A stretch of DNA of 64,000 nt from Larix kaempferi (Eukaryota > Streptophyta > Pinopsida > Pinales > Pinaceae), in NCBI GenBank assembly GCA_027924585.1, contig BSBM01000964.1:5681501-5745500 (forward strand), in the 5' to 3' direction. The notes beneath the pieces were generated by a model, which was not told the origin of the DNA, made no database searches, and saw only the letters and a list, made by a program, of their open reading frames with translations. Each line of letters begins with the position of its first letter. Position 1 is the stretch's first letter. Position numbers and translations under genes: made by a program. This document shows, piece by piece, positions 1-11,324 of this stretch.

Positions 1-239
1 AGGGAACCGTATCTTATTGTAGAGGGATCATGGCTATGATCACTTATGACAGATATTCACTATGTATTTCCTATTCATGGCCATTGTATCAGATTGTTGT
101 ACTGTACCGACATGTATTCAAAGATACTATTATATTATGACAAGTGAGCTACTCCTTCCACTTGTGTCTCCATCACTCCACTTCTGAGATTTATAATGTA
201 TTTCGGCCATCATAGCATCAGTCTTTGGCCTCACACAAT

Positions 240-249
240 AGGGGGAATT
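240..249 (+). other. Polypurine tract of TE-A
   Basis: The purine run AGGGGGAATT lies immediately before the LTR start TGTTAC, the place where plus-strand DNA priming occurs in LTR retrotransposons. The matching position in TE-B (just right of 5229) is degenerate. Confidence 0.7.
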
Positions 250-1179
250 TGTTACAATGTAATTTTCCACCTTGTGAGCATCAACACTCTTTGGCCTGCA
301 GGATCCATTTCACTGACTTAGAGGAACTTTATGTCCTTCAGACACACTATTTCCCTATTTTTCTTCATGTATGCTAGCTATTCCACTTTAGCCAGCGTAC
401 CTGCGAGCTGCACCACTATAGCCCGCGAGTGACAACTAAAATAGTAAGAGTCACTAGTAAATTACTTTTTACTCCCAAAAATCGATCTTAGGGTGACCTT
501 TGGCCCTCCATTTGCCCCAAAACGTCTCGATGTGTCTTTTCACTAACCTTTGGAAGGACTATATATTAAGCACATACGGCATATGGATGGGAGGAGAAAG
601 AGAGAGCAAGTTAACTCTAGTGGATTTTTGCCGCATCTTGAGTCTACACTCATTGATCCTTGCTGTTGTGAACCCTTTATGTTCACCTTCAAAACTCCTA
701 TCATAGTTTGAGTTTGCCATTCCATGGAGGATTATAGTGGTGGAGGCACACGTGGAGAGACCCAGTGCTTGGTTTAGATTGGTTGTCGACAGGAGGTCGT
801 ATCACATTGTACTTCTTGTTATTTATTAATAGATATACTCATATTCTCATCCATTAATGTTGTGAATGTTGTTTATATTACATTGGGTTGCATTTACTTA
901 TAGTATCATGGACCATTGCTATTGATGATGTTAATATCTTTCATATATTATATGCGCTTGTTGCATATTGGCTCTCAAGACTAATTTACAGGTTCAAGTG
1001 CACGAATTGAAAGGTTCAACAGGGATCTACATCGAACGTCACGATCGAGGTTGGTTATATTCTCCATTATCTTAGCATTGTCATTTATATAGCATAGCAT
1101 TGAGAATTGAGTTAATTTCTGGTAGTTAGTTGTGTGTTGTGGTCTACCCCAATCCATAGGAAGTTTTCTCCATAACACA
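250..1179 (+). repeat. 3' LTR of TE-A
   Basis: About 930 bp, starting TGTTAC and ending AACACA, so it has the TG...CA termini. It aligns in inverse orientation with both TE-B LTRs (4301-5229 and 18283-19211), with scattered substitutions. The five bases after it are CCTCC; the partner target duplication is outside the window. Confidence 0.9.
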
Positions 1180-4100
1180 CCTCCTTCTCCTCCTCCTCCT
1201 CCCCCACCTCGTTGTCCTCCTCCTCCTCCTCTTAATCATCTTCCCCCACCTAAACCTCCTCCTCCTCCTCCCCCATATCCTCCCCTTTCCCTGCTCCTAC
1301 ACATCCCCATCCCCATCGCCCCCCTCCATCTCCCTCTCCACCCCCTCCGCCTATGAACCTGCCCACCCTCCTCTTCCATCTCCCACTCCCACTTCACCTC
1401 CTCCTCCTCATCCTCCTTGTCCCCTTCCATTACTCTACATCCTTGTACCCTTCCTCCACCTCCCCCTATACTCCTAATTCTTTTCCTTCCCTCTACCTCT
1501 CCAGCCTCCTCCTCCCCTTATTCTACCTCCTCTCACTCCTCCTATCCTCCTCCCACTGGTCCTTCTCCACCCCCTACTCCCTTTTAACATCCTCCTCCCC
1601 ATCCTCCACCACCTCCTCGTCTTTCCCCTCCTCCCCCTCTTCCTTCTCCTCCTTTTCCTCCTCCTCCTACATTTCCTCTATTGCCTTTACTACCTCCTCC
1701 CTATCATCCTATAGCTATGTCATCCTCCCCTTCCTACTCCTATTCCTCCACCTCTCCTCCCCCACCTATATTTCCCCTCCCCCCCTCCTCATCATAATCA
1801 TCCTACTACTACTCCCCTGACACTCCTCATCATCCCCTTATGCCTCCCCCCTTTCCTCGCCCTCCACCTCTACTCATCTTCCTTCACCTCTACATGCTCG
1901 TCATCTACCTCTCCTCCTCCTCCCCCTTTCCTACCTCCAATAACTCATCCTCCTTCTCTACCTCACCACTACCTCCTCTACAAATCCACTGCCTCACCCT
2001 CCACATCCCCACCTCCCCCCCACACCTACATCCTCCTATCCTTTCCCCTACCTCCTCTTCCTCCAACTCTTACTTCTTCCCTACCTCCTCTCCTACTCAT
2101 CCTCCTCCTCCTCCTCTCCTTCCTCCCCTACCTCCACCTCCACCTCTTCCTCATCATCCTCCCCTACCTACTCCATCACCTCCTTATCCTCCTCCTCTTC
2201 TTGCCACTCCACCTCACCTCCCCTCTATGTCTCCCTCTTCCTTTGCAACTACCCTACTTAATCCTCCTCTAGTACCTCATAACTTCCCCTCCCTCCTCTA
2301 CAACACCTCAAGGCCATCCATCTTCTCTCTCTCCCCCCTATGAATCCACCTGCCCCTCCACCTCCCCCCCTCCTTCTCTTCCTTTCCCTCCCCCTCCTCC
2401 CTCCACCTGTCCAAACTCTCCCCACCCTCCTCCTCCCTCTCCTCCCCCTTGGCCTCCCGCTTCTCCCTCCTCCTATGCCTCTCGCTAGTCCCTCTCCTTT
2501 ACCTCCTCCGACCCACAGTGATCCCCTTCTGCCTCATCCCCCTCCTCTTCTCCCCCAAATATCCCCTTCCTGTCCAACACCTCCCCTTTTCTACCCCACC
2601 CCCTACGCCCCATCATCCTCCACCTCTCCCCTTCCTCCTCACCCTCCTCTACCTCCTTCTCCTCCTCCTCCTCCCCTCCACCTCCTCCTTATCCCTTAGG
2701 CCTCCCCTTACATCCCCAACCCTTGTCACATCCTCCACCATCCTCCTTCATCTATCCCTTCTCTAGCTCCCCTCCTCCCCTTCACCCTCCTCCCCCTCAC
2801 CCTCCTCCCTCTCTGCCTCTCCTCCTCCACCTTCACCTCTACCTACTCCTCTTCCTCTCCTCCTCCTCTTCATCCCTTTCCTCCTCCCCACCATCTCCTC
2901 TACACCTCCTTTGCCCCCATATCTCCCCCTACACCTCACCACTCCCTTTCCCCCTACCCCTCCCTTAGCTATTCTTCCTCAAGCTGCTCCAGATCCCCTA
3001 CCTCCTCTCCTCCTCCTCCTCCTCATACTCCTACTCTCCTACCTCCACCTCCACCTCTTCCTTGTCATCCTCCCCTACCTCATCCCTTTCCTCCTTATCC
3101 TCCTCCTCCTCCTCCCCTCTGAATCCACCTCCTCCCTTTCCTCCTCCTCCCCCACAAATCATCCTCCTCTTCCTCCTCCCTTTCCTCCACAACCTCCTCC
3201 TTCTACTTTACTTCTCCTCCTCCTCCTACATCCCCTCCATTGCCTCTACCTCATCCTCCCCTAGATTCCTCCTCCCCCTCATCCTCCTTCTCCTAAACCT
3301 CTCCTACTATTCCCAACCTCCTCCCCCCATCCACACTCCCCCCTCCTCATCTTGCTCCTCCTCCTTGGCCTCCTCCATTAGCTCATCTATCACAACCTTT
3401 ACTCCCTCCCATGACACCTTTTTCACCACCTATACTACCCCTGCCTCCCCTACTCCTCCCCCTTGTCATTTGAAACCGGCCCCCTTGATCCTCCTCTCCC
3501 ACCTCCTTCCCCTACACCACCTCACCCCACTTTGTCTTCTCCCTCTCTCCCCCTTTGAATCCACCTCCACCTCCACCTCAACCCTCCTCCTCTAACTCTT
3601 CCTCCCCCTCCTCACTCCACCCATCCCACCCCTCCCTACCCTCATCCTCCCTCTCCTCCCCATTGGCCTTCCCCTTCACCCACCTCCTATTCCTCACCCT
3701 CCTACCTATTTTCTCCTTCCTCCACCTCCTCCCCTTCCTCCTCTCCCCCAAATCTCCCCTTCCTCTCACCCACCTACCCTTCTCTTCCTCCCCGTATTTC
3801 CCCTCCTCCTTCATTTCTCCTTTAGATCGCCCACTCCTCCTCCTCCTCCTTATCCTTCACCTCTCATCCTTCTCCCCCTCACCTCCCCCTCCTCTGCATC
3901 TCCTCTTACTTGCCCCTCCACCTCCACCTTCTCATAATATTACCCCACCTAACCCCTTGCTACTCCCCTCTTGTTATGCTACCCCACATCCTACTCCTCC
4001 TCCTCCCTTGTCTCCCACTCTTCCTCCCCCCCACCTTCTCCTCTTCCTCCCTTGCCTCCTCCTCTAGCCCCGCCTTCATATTCTCCTCCTCCTTCTCCTC

Positions 4101-4300
4101 CTCCCATGCCTTCCCCTCCTCCTCCTCTTCCCCTGCTTCCACTTTCTCCGCCCCCTTCTCCTCCTCCTCCTCTCTTGTCTCCCACTGTTCCTTCCACTCA
4201 ACCTCCTCCTCCACCCCCACCAACACCTCTTCCTCTGCCCCCTCCCCTCCCCCCTCCCCTCTCCCCTCCCTCTCCCTCAGATCTCCCCCAGCTTCCCTTC
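1180..4300. repeat. Polypyrimidine tract, 3.1 kb (C/T on + strand)
   Basis: The + strand is nearly pure C and T with scattered A and almost no G, built of CCTCCT-like runs with recurring longer phrases. It yields long proline, serine and leucine-rich open frames on + and glycine, glutamate and arginine-rich frames on minus only because stop codons need A or G in fixed places. I call no gene here. The tract was split by TE-B: the five bases before TE-B (CCTTC) recur right after it at 19212, and the tract continues to about 19500. Confidence 0.9.
4296..4300. other. Target-site duplication (left) of TE-B
   Basis: CCTTC precedes the LTR terminus and is repeated at 19212-19216. This shows that 4301-19211 inserted as one unit into the C/T tract. 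Confidence 0.9.
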
Positions 4301-5229
4301 TGTGTTGGAGAAAACTCACTATGGCTTGGGAATACCACAACAGCCAGATGACTACCAGAAATCAACTCAATTCTCAAAACAATACTAGTATAAATGACAA
4401 TGTTAAGACAATGGAGAAATGTAACCAACCTTGATCCAAACGTTTGATGTAGATCCCCATTGGAGCTTTCAATCCATGCACTTGAAATCTACAAATTAGT
4501 CTTGACAACCAATATCCAACAAGTACATATAATATATAAATGACATTAACATTATCAATAACAATGGTCCATAATATCACAAGCAAATGTAACCCAATGT
4601 ATAATAAACAACACTTATAACATGATGGATGAGAATATGAGTATTTCTATTAATAAACAAGAAGAAGTACAAAGTGATACGACCTCCTGCCAACAACGAA
4701 TCTGAACCAAGATCTGGATCAATCCACTTGTGCCTCCACCACTTCAATCCTCCATGAATGGCAAACTCAAAGTAGGTAGGAGTTTGGAAGGTGAACTTAA
4801 AGGGTTCACAACTACAAGGATCAATGAGTGCAGACTCAAGATAGGTAAAAAATCCACTAGAGTTCTCTGGCTATTCTTTTCTCCTCCCATCCATAAGCCA
4901 TATGTGCCCAATATATAATCCTCTCAAAGGTAGGTGAAAGGACACATCGAGGCGTTACTTGGGTAGATGGAGAGCCAGAGCTCACCCAATGACCGTTTTT
5001 TGGGAGTAAAAAGTAATAAACTAGTGATTTTTACCATTTTACTTGATACCCGCAGGCTATAGTGATGTAACTCATGGGTACGCATGCTATAGTGATGCAA
5101 CATGCGGGTAGGAATAAAAATAGGGAAAAATAGTATCTCTGAAGGATATAAGTGGATCTGAGTCAATGAAATGGATCCTACAGGCCAAATAATGCTGATG
5201 CTCATAGAGTGGAAGATTACGATGTAACA
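4301..5229 (-). repeat. 3' LTR of TE-B
   Basis: 929 bp with no net length difference from 18283-19211. On the minus strand it starts TGTTACATCG and ends CCAACACA. It contains short G+C-rich phrases of the type CCCGCGGG near 5045-5115, one of which is duplicated with the flanking words GCTATAGTGATG. Confidence 0.93.
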
Positions 5230-7596
5230 TATGACCTCTAATGTGTGAGGTTAGAGACTGATGCTACGATGGCCGAAATACATTATAAAACTCAGAAGTG
5301 GAGTGATGGAGACACAAGTGGAAAGAGAAGCTCACTCGTCATAATACAATAGTATCCTTGAATACATGTCGGTAGTACAATAATCTAACACAATGGCCAT
5401 GAATAGGCAGTATATAATGGATATGTGTCATAAGTGATCATAGCCATGATCCCTCTACAGTAAGATATGGTCTTCTGCTGAAAAGAGGACAACTGGTGCA
5501 AACTGGAGGTACAAACTACTGAAATATGAGAGGTGATATCTCAGATGTAAATTCAAAGTCACATGTAGCATATTGAATGCCACAACCGCCTAGGGTCTTT
5601 GACACAAGTCTTCGATGGTGCAAATCCCATCAAGTGAATAAAGGAGTTGGGGTCGAACCTGATGAGACATTGTCTGATTACCGGTCAATGATCTATACTG
5701 TTAACAGACGTGAGATGACTCACCAATAATGAAAATGGGAATCAAGGCACAGAGCACAATCATCAGAGTGTGAATAAATGGGTTGAAGTTGAACACTAGG
5801 ATGAATCCATCGATCAGGGGACATTGATGTATTCCCAAAACTGTTGATGGCGAGAGAACCTGCCACTAATGACTGCAAGCCTCAAGGTACTCAACTGAAC
5901 ACTAAGCCTCAAGTCCTGGAATAAATGGGTTGAATTCAATGAAACAAGACTCACTGGAAGGAGGGCATTAAGGCACCTCCCATGGACCAGCACGAGGTAC
6001 CAACAATGCTGAAAGATTCGGAAGATCTCAAGTGAAATGGACTAACTCAACAAGGATGGCCGACATGCAATAGTTAAGAGATCTGAGGACTGGCCAACAC
6101 TAGTTTCAGGACTTCCTTTGAACAAGAGCATGAGCAGATGGATAGACTCAGGCAGCATAGACTCAATATAGATGTGTAGTGCAGGAGGCATCACAAAGGG
6201 ATCCATAATGACTAGAAGCTTAACCAATCGGTGGAGTAAACTGAGAAAAAAGTACAGCTCCTAAGGCCCAACTATAGTCTCAACTCATAATATACAAAGT
6301 GGAATGAATGCTCCGTTCAAAGGCAACACAATAGCTACCAACAAGAAATAGTGACCATAATCCCGTTCGACGTTTTTGGAATATTTGATTTTTTTTTGGT
6401 CTTTTTCATATGTGGGAAAAGCTTGAAAAAGAATAAAATTGTTTATAGTACAACAGGTGAGGGAACAACTATCAAATAGCTAGCAGACTAGTCCCAAGCA
6501 GTGGAACATACCTATGCTCAATGCAAGGAAGTGCGTGCAAGATGTGGACACTCAGGGGTATGTTCCCTCAGGGTCAAAAGGTCATCAAATTGTGAAGGGA
6601 AAATATAAGCTCTACAGGGCTCGACAAGGAAAAGTGCTCAGGCACCAAGCTAATAATTGAGTAAGCGGGAGCTGACACAAGGCTCAAGAAGCAAGTAGGA
6701 TGATGCAATGCAATCACAACATGATATAACTGAGGGGAGTTCTTAAGGGAGATGGCCAGAATAAGAAAAAGTAGAGTATGAGTCTTTATGGCAATGTCAT
6801 GGCGTAACTACAAAGGACTCCCAATCTTAAGGACAAATAACCGCATGGGCACCAAAATGCATAAAGGGATTCTAACTAGGGTACCCATGTTAAAAAAATC
6901 CCTACCACCACATAACAACAGTTCTAAAGTAGTGTGAAGGTTCCGTGTTGGTTACGAAGCGGGGTCGCACCTAGGGTTTATGAAAATGGTCAATAGGTCA
7001 AATGCATAATGCATGCAAAAATGGAATCTAACCTATATGCCAAATGTGAAATGTACCTGCTGTAGGTGTGAAATGGTTCAGAACAACTTTCGTTGAGGAA
7101 ATCTAATTAAAAAACACTACTCCATGACACGATATTAGTTCATAACGGCTCGAAATGGAAAAAACTATAAAGAAGTGGGTCCAGAAAATTATAAATAGTA
7201 ATAAAATTTTCCAAATTACAATTCATTTGCACTATTCACCAATTTGGAGTTTGTGGTTAGTTTTCACCTGAAGATTCAATTGTTGATCTTGGGAGCTACA
7301 AGCGACCCTTCAGCGAACCGTCTGGAGCAGGTTGGTAGTTACTTCCATACCTTCGATTTCAATGCTTTCATTTTGGTTTTCAGCGGTGATATTTTTAGTT
7401 TGGCCAAGCCCTAGATGGCTTGGGCTCTACCCGTGGGCTATAACTATGCGGGTCGCGGGTAGGGCACCAAACATGCAATCAAAAAATAGACTGCCCGTGG
7501 GTACCCGCAACTGTATACAAATTAGCCCGTGGGTATGGCCGTGAAGAAATTTTTAATCATGAAATTGACCAAAACTTGTTTGTTTTCCACTCTAGG
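5230..7596 (-). other. 3' noncoding region of TE-B
   Basis: About 2.4 kb between the 3' LTR and the antisense ORF. No frame of useful length or recognisable domain is seen on either strand. The first 245 bp are shared with TE-A (1-249 inverted), showing this is element sequence rather than a host insert. Around 7390-7545 several CCCGTGGGTA-like words occur, resembling words in the LTR. Confidence 0.6.
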
Positions 7597-8940
7597 ATGG
7601 TTCTAGAGTGGAGGTAGAGAGAGCATGACCAAGTTGATGAGGCCGTGCGCAATGATTTGCAAGCACAACAGGCATTGCAAGCATGTGGGTTGTACAATTT
7701 CTGGAGTATAGGGGGTTTAAGGGCCCAAAACCTATTACTCCGTCACCTAATAGACTACTAGGATGTGGATGCACAAAAATTCATGCTCAACGGGAAAACC
7801 CTTACACTGGAAGTGAAGGATATCTACTTCATTACCGGTTTGTCCCATAGAGGGGAGGTGGCCAATCTTCAGTCTCAGATCGTGGGTGGTGGGATCACTG
7901 TTCAGGACTACATAGCGCGGTATTTCCCCGCAAACACACGAGCAGTGGGAAGTCAAGTGCTAGTCAATGCCATAGTAGATCTGAGCACAAAGATCATTGT
8001 GGCTACCCTGGTGCAGATCACAGCATCTAAAGCTCTGCACCAGGCATCCAAGCCGATGATGTTCTATGCATCACAATGCATGCAACCTATGATATTCGAC
8101 TGGTGTACTACACTACTGGTGTCTATGAAGACATAATTGACAGAATGCAAAGAGGGGAAGGCCAAAAACTTCGGGTATGGTAGCATCCTATGCATCTTCT
8201 TCTTTGAGAGGGTTCCTGGTCTTAGCCCGAGGGTGGATGTCCCTCCTCACAGTCCCCATGTTCCAGCTCTGACCCAGTGGGCTGAAATCCTAACACGACA
8301 AGGTGGTGGTCATCTGGTGTCACCATATATTGAGGAGTTCTTCCGCTAGTGGGCCTAGCAAGTGATCACTATAGAGGACTATCCCTATGCGGGGATAGAC
8401 TTCAGACAAGATCATGACATGCCGCTACCACCAGGCGTAGCGTTCGGAGACATCAGTGAGTACTCTTTTGGTTTTGTGTTTATTAAATTTTTATGGATTT
8501 TTTTATTATAGTTGAAATGCAAAAAATATTTTTGGTGGTAGTATCAAGTGCTAAAGTTTGACTGTTTGCTCGCAGACAAAGGCCCAGTGAGACCCGAGGG
8601 CTTCCCGAAACATGGTCGTTAGGGTAGAGGTGATGAGGCAGGAGATGCTGTAGCAGGGTGCACACTCCAGACATTGTGGCGCAACATATCACAGATGGTT
8701 GTTTGAGTACCACAGATAGAGGTAGCCCGACTACCTGAGGCCATGCAACGCCAAGTAGTGGGTGTTCCTGGTGAGTGGATGCGGCTACTGCAACGAGTAG
8801 CCAATGCAATATAGTACTTCTATGAGACACATCCTGTTGAGGCGGTAGATAGGCCTTCTCGGAGGGAATATATATCCCAAGGTCTCATTTTTTGTATCGA
8901 TATGTATATTTTGAGGGCTATGGGCTCCAGTTTTGTATGA
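7597..8940 (+). pseudogene. Spliced antisense ORF of TE-B (unknown protein, two exons)
   Basis: This frame runs opposite to pol. Exon 1 is 7597-8455 (ATG at 7597), the intron 8456-8575 (GTGAGT ... CTCGCAG) and exon 2 is 8576-8940 (TGA at 8938). The joined length is 1,224 nt, exactly 408 codons. Without the intron the frame does not continue, so the splice model is supported by the sequence. Eight in-frame stops interrupt it (near 7615, 7759, 8134, 8347, 8356, 8624, 8705 and 8812); each can be explained by one C-to-T change in CAG, CAA or CGA. A recognisable stretch is DIYFITGLSHRGE, resembling proteins found in plant retroelement contexts; I suspect a plant-mobile-domain-like family but cannot confirm it. 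It ends about 105 bp from the end of pol, convergently. Antisense ORFs at this place are known in Tat-lineage elements such as Grande1 (gene23). Upstream, TTTTCCACTCTAG just before the ATG could be another acceptor. Confidence 0.75.
8456..8575 (+). other. Intron of the antisense ORF
   Basis: 120 bp, A+T-rich compared with the flanking exons, with donor A|GTGAGT and acceptor TTTGCTCGCAG|AC. Removing it restores a continuous frame (phase 1) across the junction. Confidence 0.75.
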
Positions 8941-9044
8941 TGCTACCATTTTTGGACATATTTATATATATATAAAACTTTGGTTCTCAGTTCTACTATA
9001 TGTGTGTATGTACAAATGTATGAATGTCTTTGTATTTATGTGCT

Positions 9045-9465
9045 TCATGATGAATGTGACAAATGCCAATCCAATATATAGTTAGCGTATTCATCAGATA
9101 TATAATTAATACTTCTTGGAATATGAATATATGTAATTGAAACAAAATGTCTCTCCAAGAGTCGTACCTTAAGGAATATCTGTAGTAATGTAGGGTCTCG
9201 TACACGGTACTGTCCATTCAGCTGAGACACAACTATTTGTGAATCCAGGAAGACTTCTAAATACTGGATGTCATCTAAAATAGCACCCCGAAGTAGCTCA
9301 ATGACGGCACTATACTCAGCCACATTATTAGATGTAGGACCAAGATAAGCACCTCCTGAGGACACAACTAGGTGGTCAGGTGAGAAGATAACCCAGGCAA
9401 TAGAAGCAAGCTGATGCGTATGTCAGCTAGCACCATCCGCAAAACCTAAGAATGTAGGACATCCT
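9045..9465 (-). pseudogene. Second RNase H domain (archaeal-like, aRNH), after the integrase
   Basis: The translation shows the acidic set of an RNase H fold: FADGAS (first Asp, near 9450), NNVAEYSAVIELL (Glu), FLDSQIVVSQL (Asp) and a C-terminal DEYANYIL where the family has an Asp. NNVAEY and LDSQ are hallmarks of the cellular or archaeal-type RNase H (RVT_3-like) rather than the gypsy domain in pol. It is in the same frame as the integrase (9585-10118), separated by about 40 codons with stops, so it could be reached by splicing, readthrough or as a separate ORF. One stop follows FADGAS. Known context: Tat elements acquired such a domain while their original RNase H degenerated. Placement downstream of integrase is notable. 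Confidence 0.8.
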
Positions 9466-9584
9466 GTTGACAGTTGTCAATCAAACAGAAGCTAATCAGT
9501 AGACCCGACAACCAAAAGGAAAGCTAAACTATGTACAGAAAAACTATACAATAGTGTACAAAAGTATCAACCCGAACCAAAGGT

Positions 9585-10754
9585 TCAAGCATAATACCAC
9601 TTAAGGTAGAGCCCATTTCTAGGCTCCTTCAAGGAAACCCCCTCATAGTCTTCTAACTCATAAGCTCCTTTTTCGAGGACACGCCTCATAATGTAAGGAC
9701 CATGCCACATGGGATTGAACTTTCCTGCCCCCAGGGGTTCTTTAGCTTGGTCATACAAAAGTACCAAGTCACCTTCAGCATACTGCCAGGGACGGACAGA
9801 CCTATCATATTGAACCTTGACACAACACTTGTTAAAATCAATGGCCACAACGGCATCTCGACGTTGCTCGTCAAGTTGATCGAGGTGTACTAAACGTTGT
9901 TCAATATCTGTTGTATCAGGTAGGAGCTCTATGTCTAGCTTGAGCGAAGGGATTTCACATTCAATCGGTAAAAGTGACTCCACACCATGAACTAACTGAA
10001 ATGGTGAGAACCCGATGGCAGTCTTAACTACGGTTCGATATGCCCACATAGTAGGATATAACATGATATGCCAATTGGTCTTGCTTTGTTGGATGGTATG
10101 TTGGAGAATGGTCTTCAAAGACTTATTTACTGCTTCAACCTAACCATTCGCTTGAGGATAGTAGGAAGACGAGTGTTCCTAATGAAACCCAAGATTGAGA
10201 GACAAATCCTCCATCATATTGTTTTGAAAGTGATTTCCATGGTCAGTGATAATCTCTTTCGGCATACCAAACTGAGTGATAATCTGGTTGAGCACGAAAT
10301 GGGCTGCAGTAGCACCATCAGCTTTTACAGCAGGCATGGCCTCATCCCACTTGGAAAAATAATCCATGGCCATGATAATATGGTGATGTCCCCCAACCGA
10401 AGCTGGTTTGCAATCCATGAAATCTATCCCCCACTTAGTGAAGGGACCGACAGTGACGACCGGATGGAGGGGCGCTGGGTGCGAGTGTATGTTCCGAGAA
10501 AACACCTGTCAAGGGTGACATCTCTTCACAGTGTTAATACAATCTTTAAATATGGTAGGCCAAAAATAACCAGCTCGCATGATACGCTGGACTGTAGCAA
10601 GCCCGGATAAGTGACCGCCACACGCCCCCGCATGGTAATCATTAAGTACCCGATCCACTTCTTTGTGAGTCAAGCAATGACGGAGAATGGAATCCTTTCC
10701 TCGGCGATACAGAGTATCATCGATGATAGTATAATCTTTAGCGTGATGTCTCAC
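9585..10754 (-). pseudogene. Integrase of TE-B
   Basis: Inserts element cDNA into host DNA. The order on the minus strand is as follows. The zinc-binding HHCC region spans about 10509-10650 (HAGACGGHLS ... CHP), whose last Cys position is a stop. The catalytic core has Asp in AMDYFSKW, Asp in EIITDHGNHF and Glu in the ANG-stop-VEAVNK stretch, where the stop replaces a Gln-like codon. The C-terminal domain follows (GKFNPMWHGPYIMRRVLEKG) and ends at 9585. All three catalytic acidic residues are visible, but at least three nonsense codons break the frame (near 10506, 10178 and 10140). No chromodomain follows. It continues from RNase H upstream. Confidence 0.9.
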
Positions 10755-11324
10755 ATGCTGCCACTCATCTCATGAATAATGCGGAGGAAAATTCAAAGTT
10801 TGGAGATATACAATGACATCCCCATACCAAGGGTCCTCGGACGAGATAAGAAATAAGTGTTCATTCACAAAGGAATCTTCATGAATGACATCCTCATCAA
10901 GTCATGGAAGGTCCAACATAAACTCAGCGAACACCAATGATTTCATCGATTTTGCCGAAGCAAAATCAAGATCAAATTCCTGAAGGATTACAATCCATTT
11001 ATTATACTTACCCCCAATAAGGCGTCATGATAGCACGAACTGAAATGGATTGATGTGAGCTACAACTGTGGTTGTTCGAAGCAAAATGTAATGTCGTAAC
11101 CATTGGACTGCGTGGACGGTCGCAAGTGCCATCTTTTCTACGTGAGTGTACCTTAGCTCAACATCTACTAAATTTCGACTGAGATAATAGATAACATGCT
11201 CGACGAGTGCATCATCTACCTGAACCAAGACCATGTCAATAGTCTCTTGAGACGCGGAGACATAAAGAATGAAATCTCGTGTAAAGTCCAGTGGACTAAG
11301 CACAAGGGCCGATACCAAAGCTTT
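10755..11324 (-). pseudogene. First (gypsy-type) RNase H domain of TE-B
   Basis: The open piece 11025-11318 contains the phrases FILYVSASQETIDMVLVQ, YYLSRNLVDVELRYTHVEK and LATVHAVQWLRHY, typical of the Ty3/gypsy RNase H that follows RT. The position that normally holds the first catalytic Asp reads as Ser-Ala-Ser after LYV, as in elements where this domain has degenerated. The rest up to the integrase zinc finger is broken by several stops. Together with the second RNase H at 9045-9465 this makes the element a two-RNase-H type. Confidence 0.8.

Larger units (their letters stand above)
1..1179 (+). mobile_element. TE-A: 3' end of a Ty3/gypsy LTR retrotransposon, cut by window start
   Basis: The segment is the inverted counterpart of about 4301-5475. 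It is a second copy of the TE-B family on the opposite strand, showing only the last 249 bases of the internal region and the full 3' LTR. The 5' part lies outside the window. No coding sequence is visible. The 3' LTR ends directly at the C/T-only tract that also received TE-B, so the two copies stand tail to tail about 3.1 kb apart. Confidence 0.9.

Noticed and set aside
1132-4434. Long proline, serine and leucine-rich frames on + and Gly, Glu and Arg-rich frames on minus
   Set aside because: They overlap in several frames of a C/T-only tract where stops are rare by composition; no start context, splice signals or domain.
8483-8830. Minus-strand frames opposite the second exon of the antisense ORF
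   Set aside because: Shadow frames. The + strand model keeps frame over an intron, and the minus frames show no domain.
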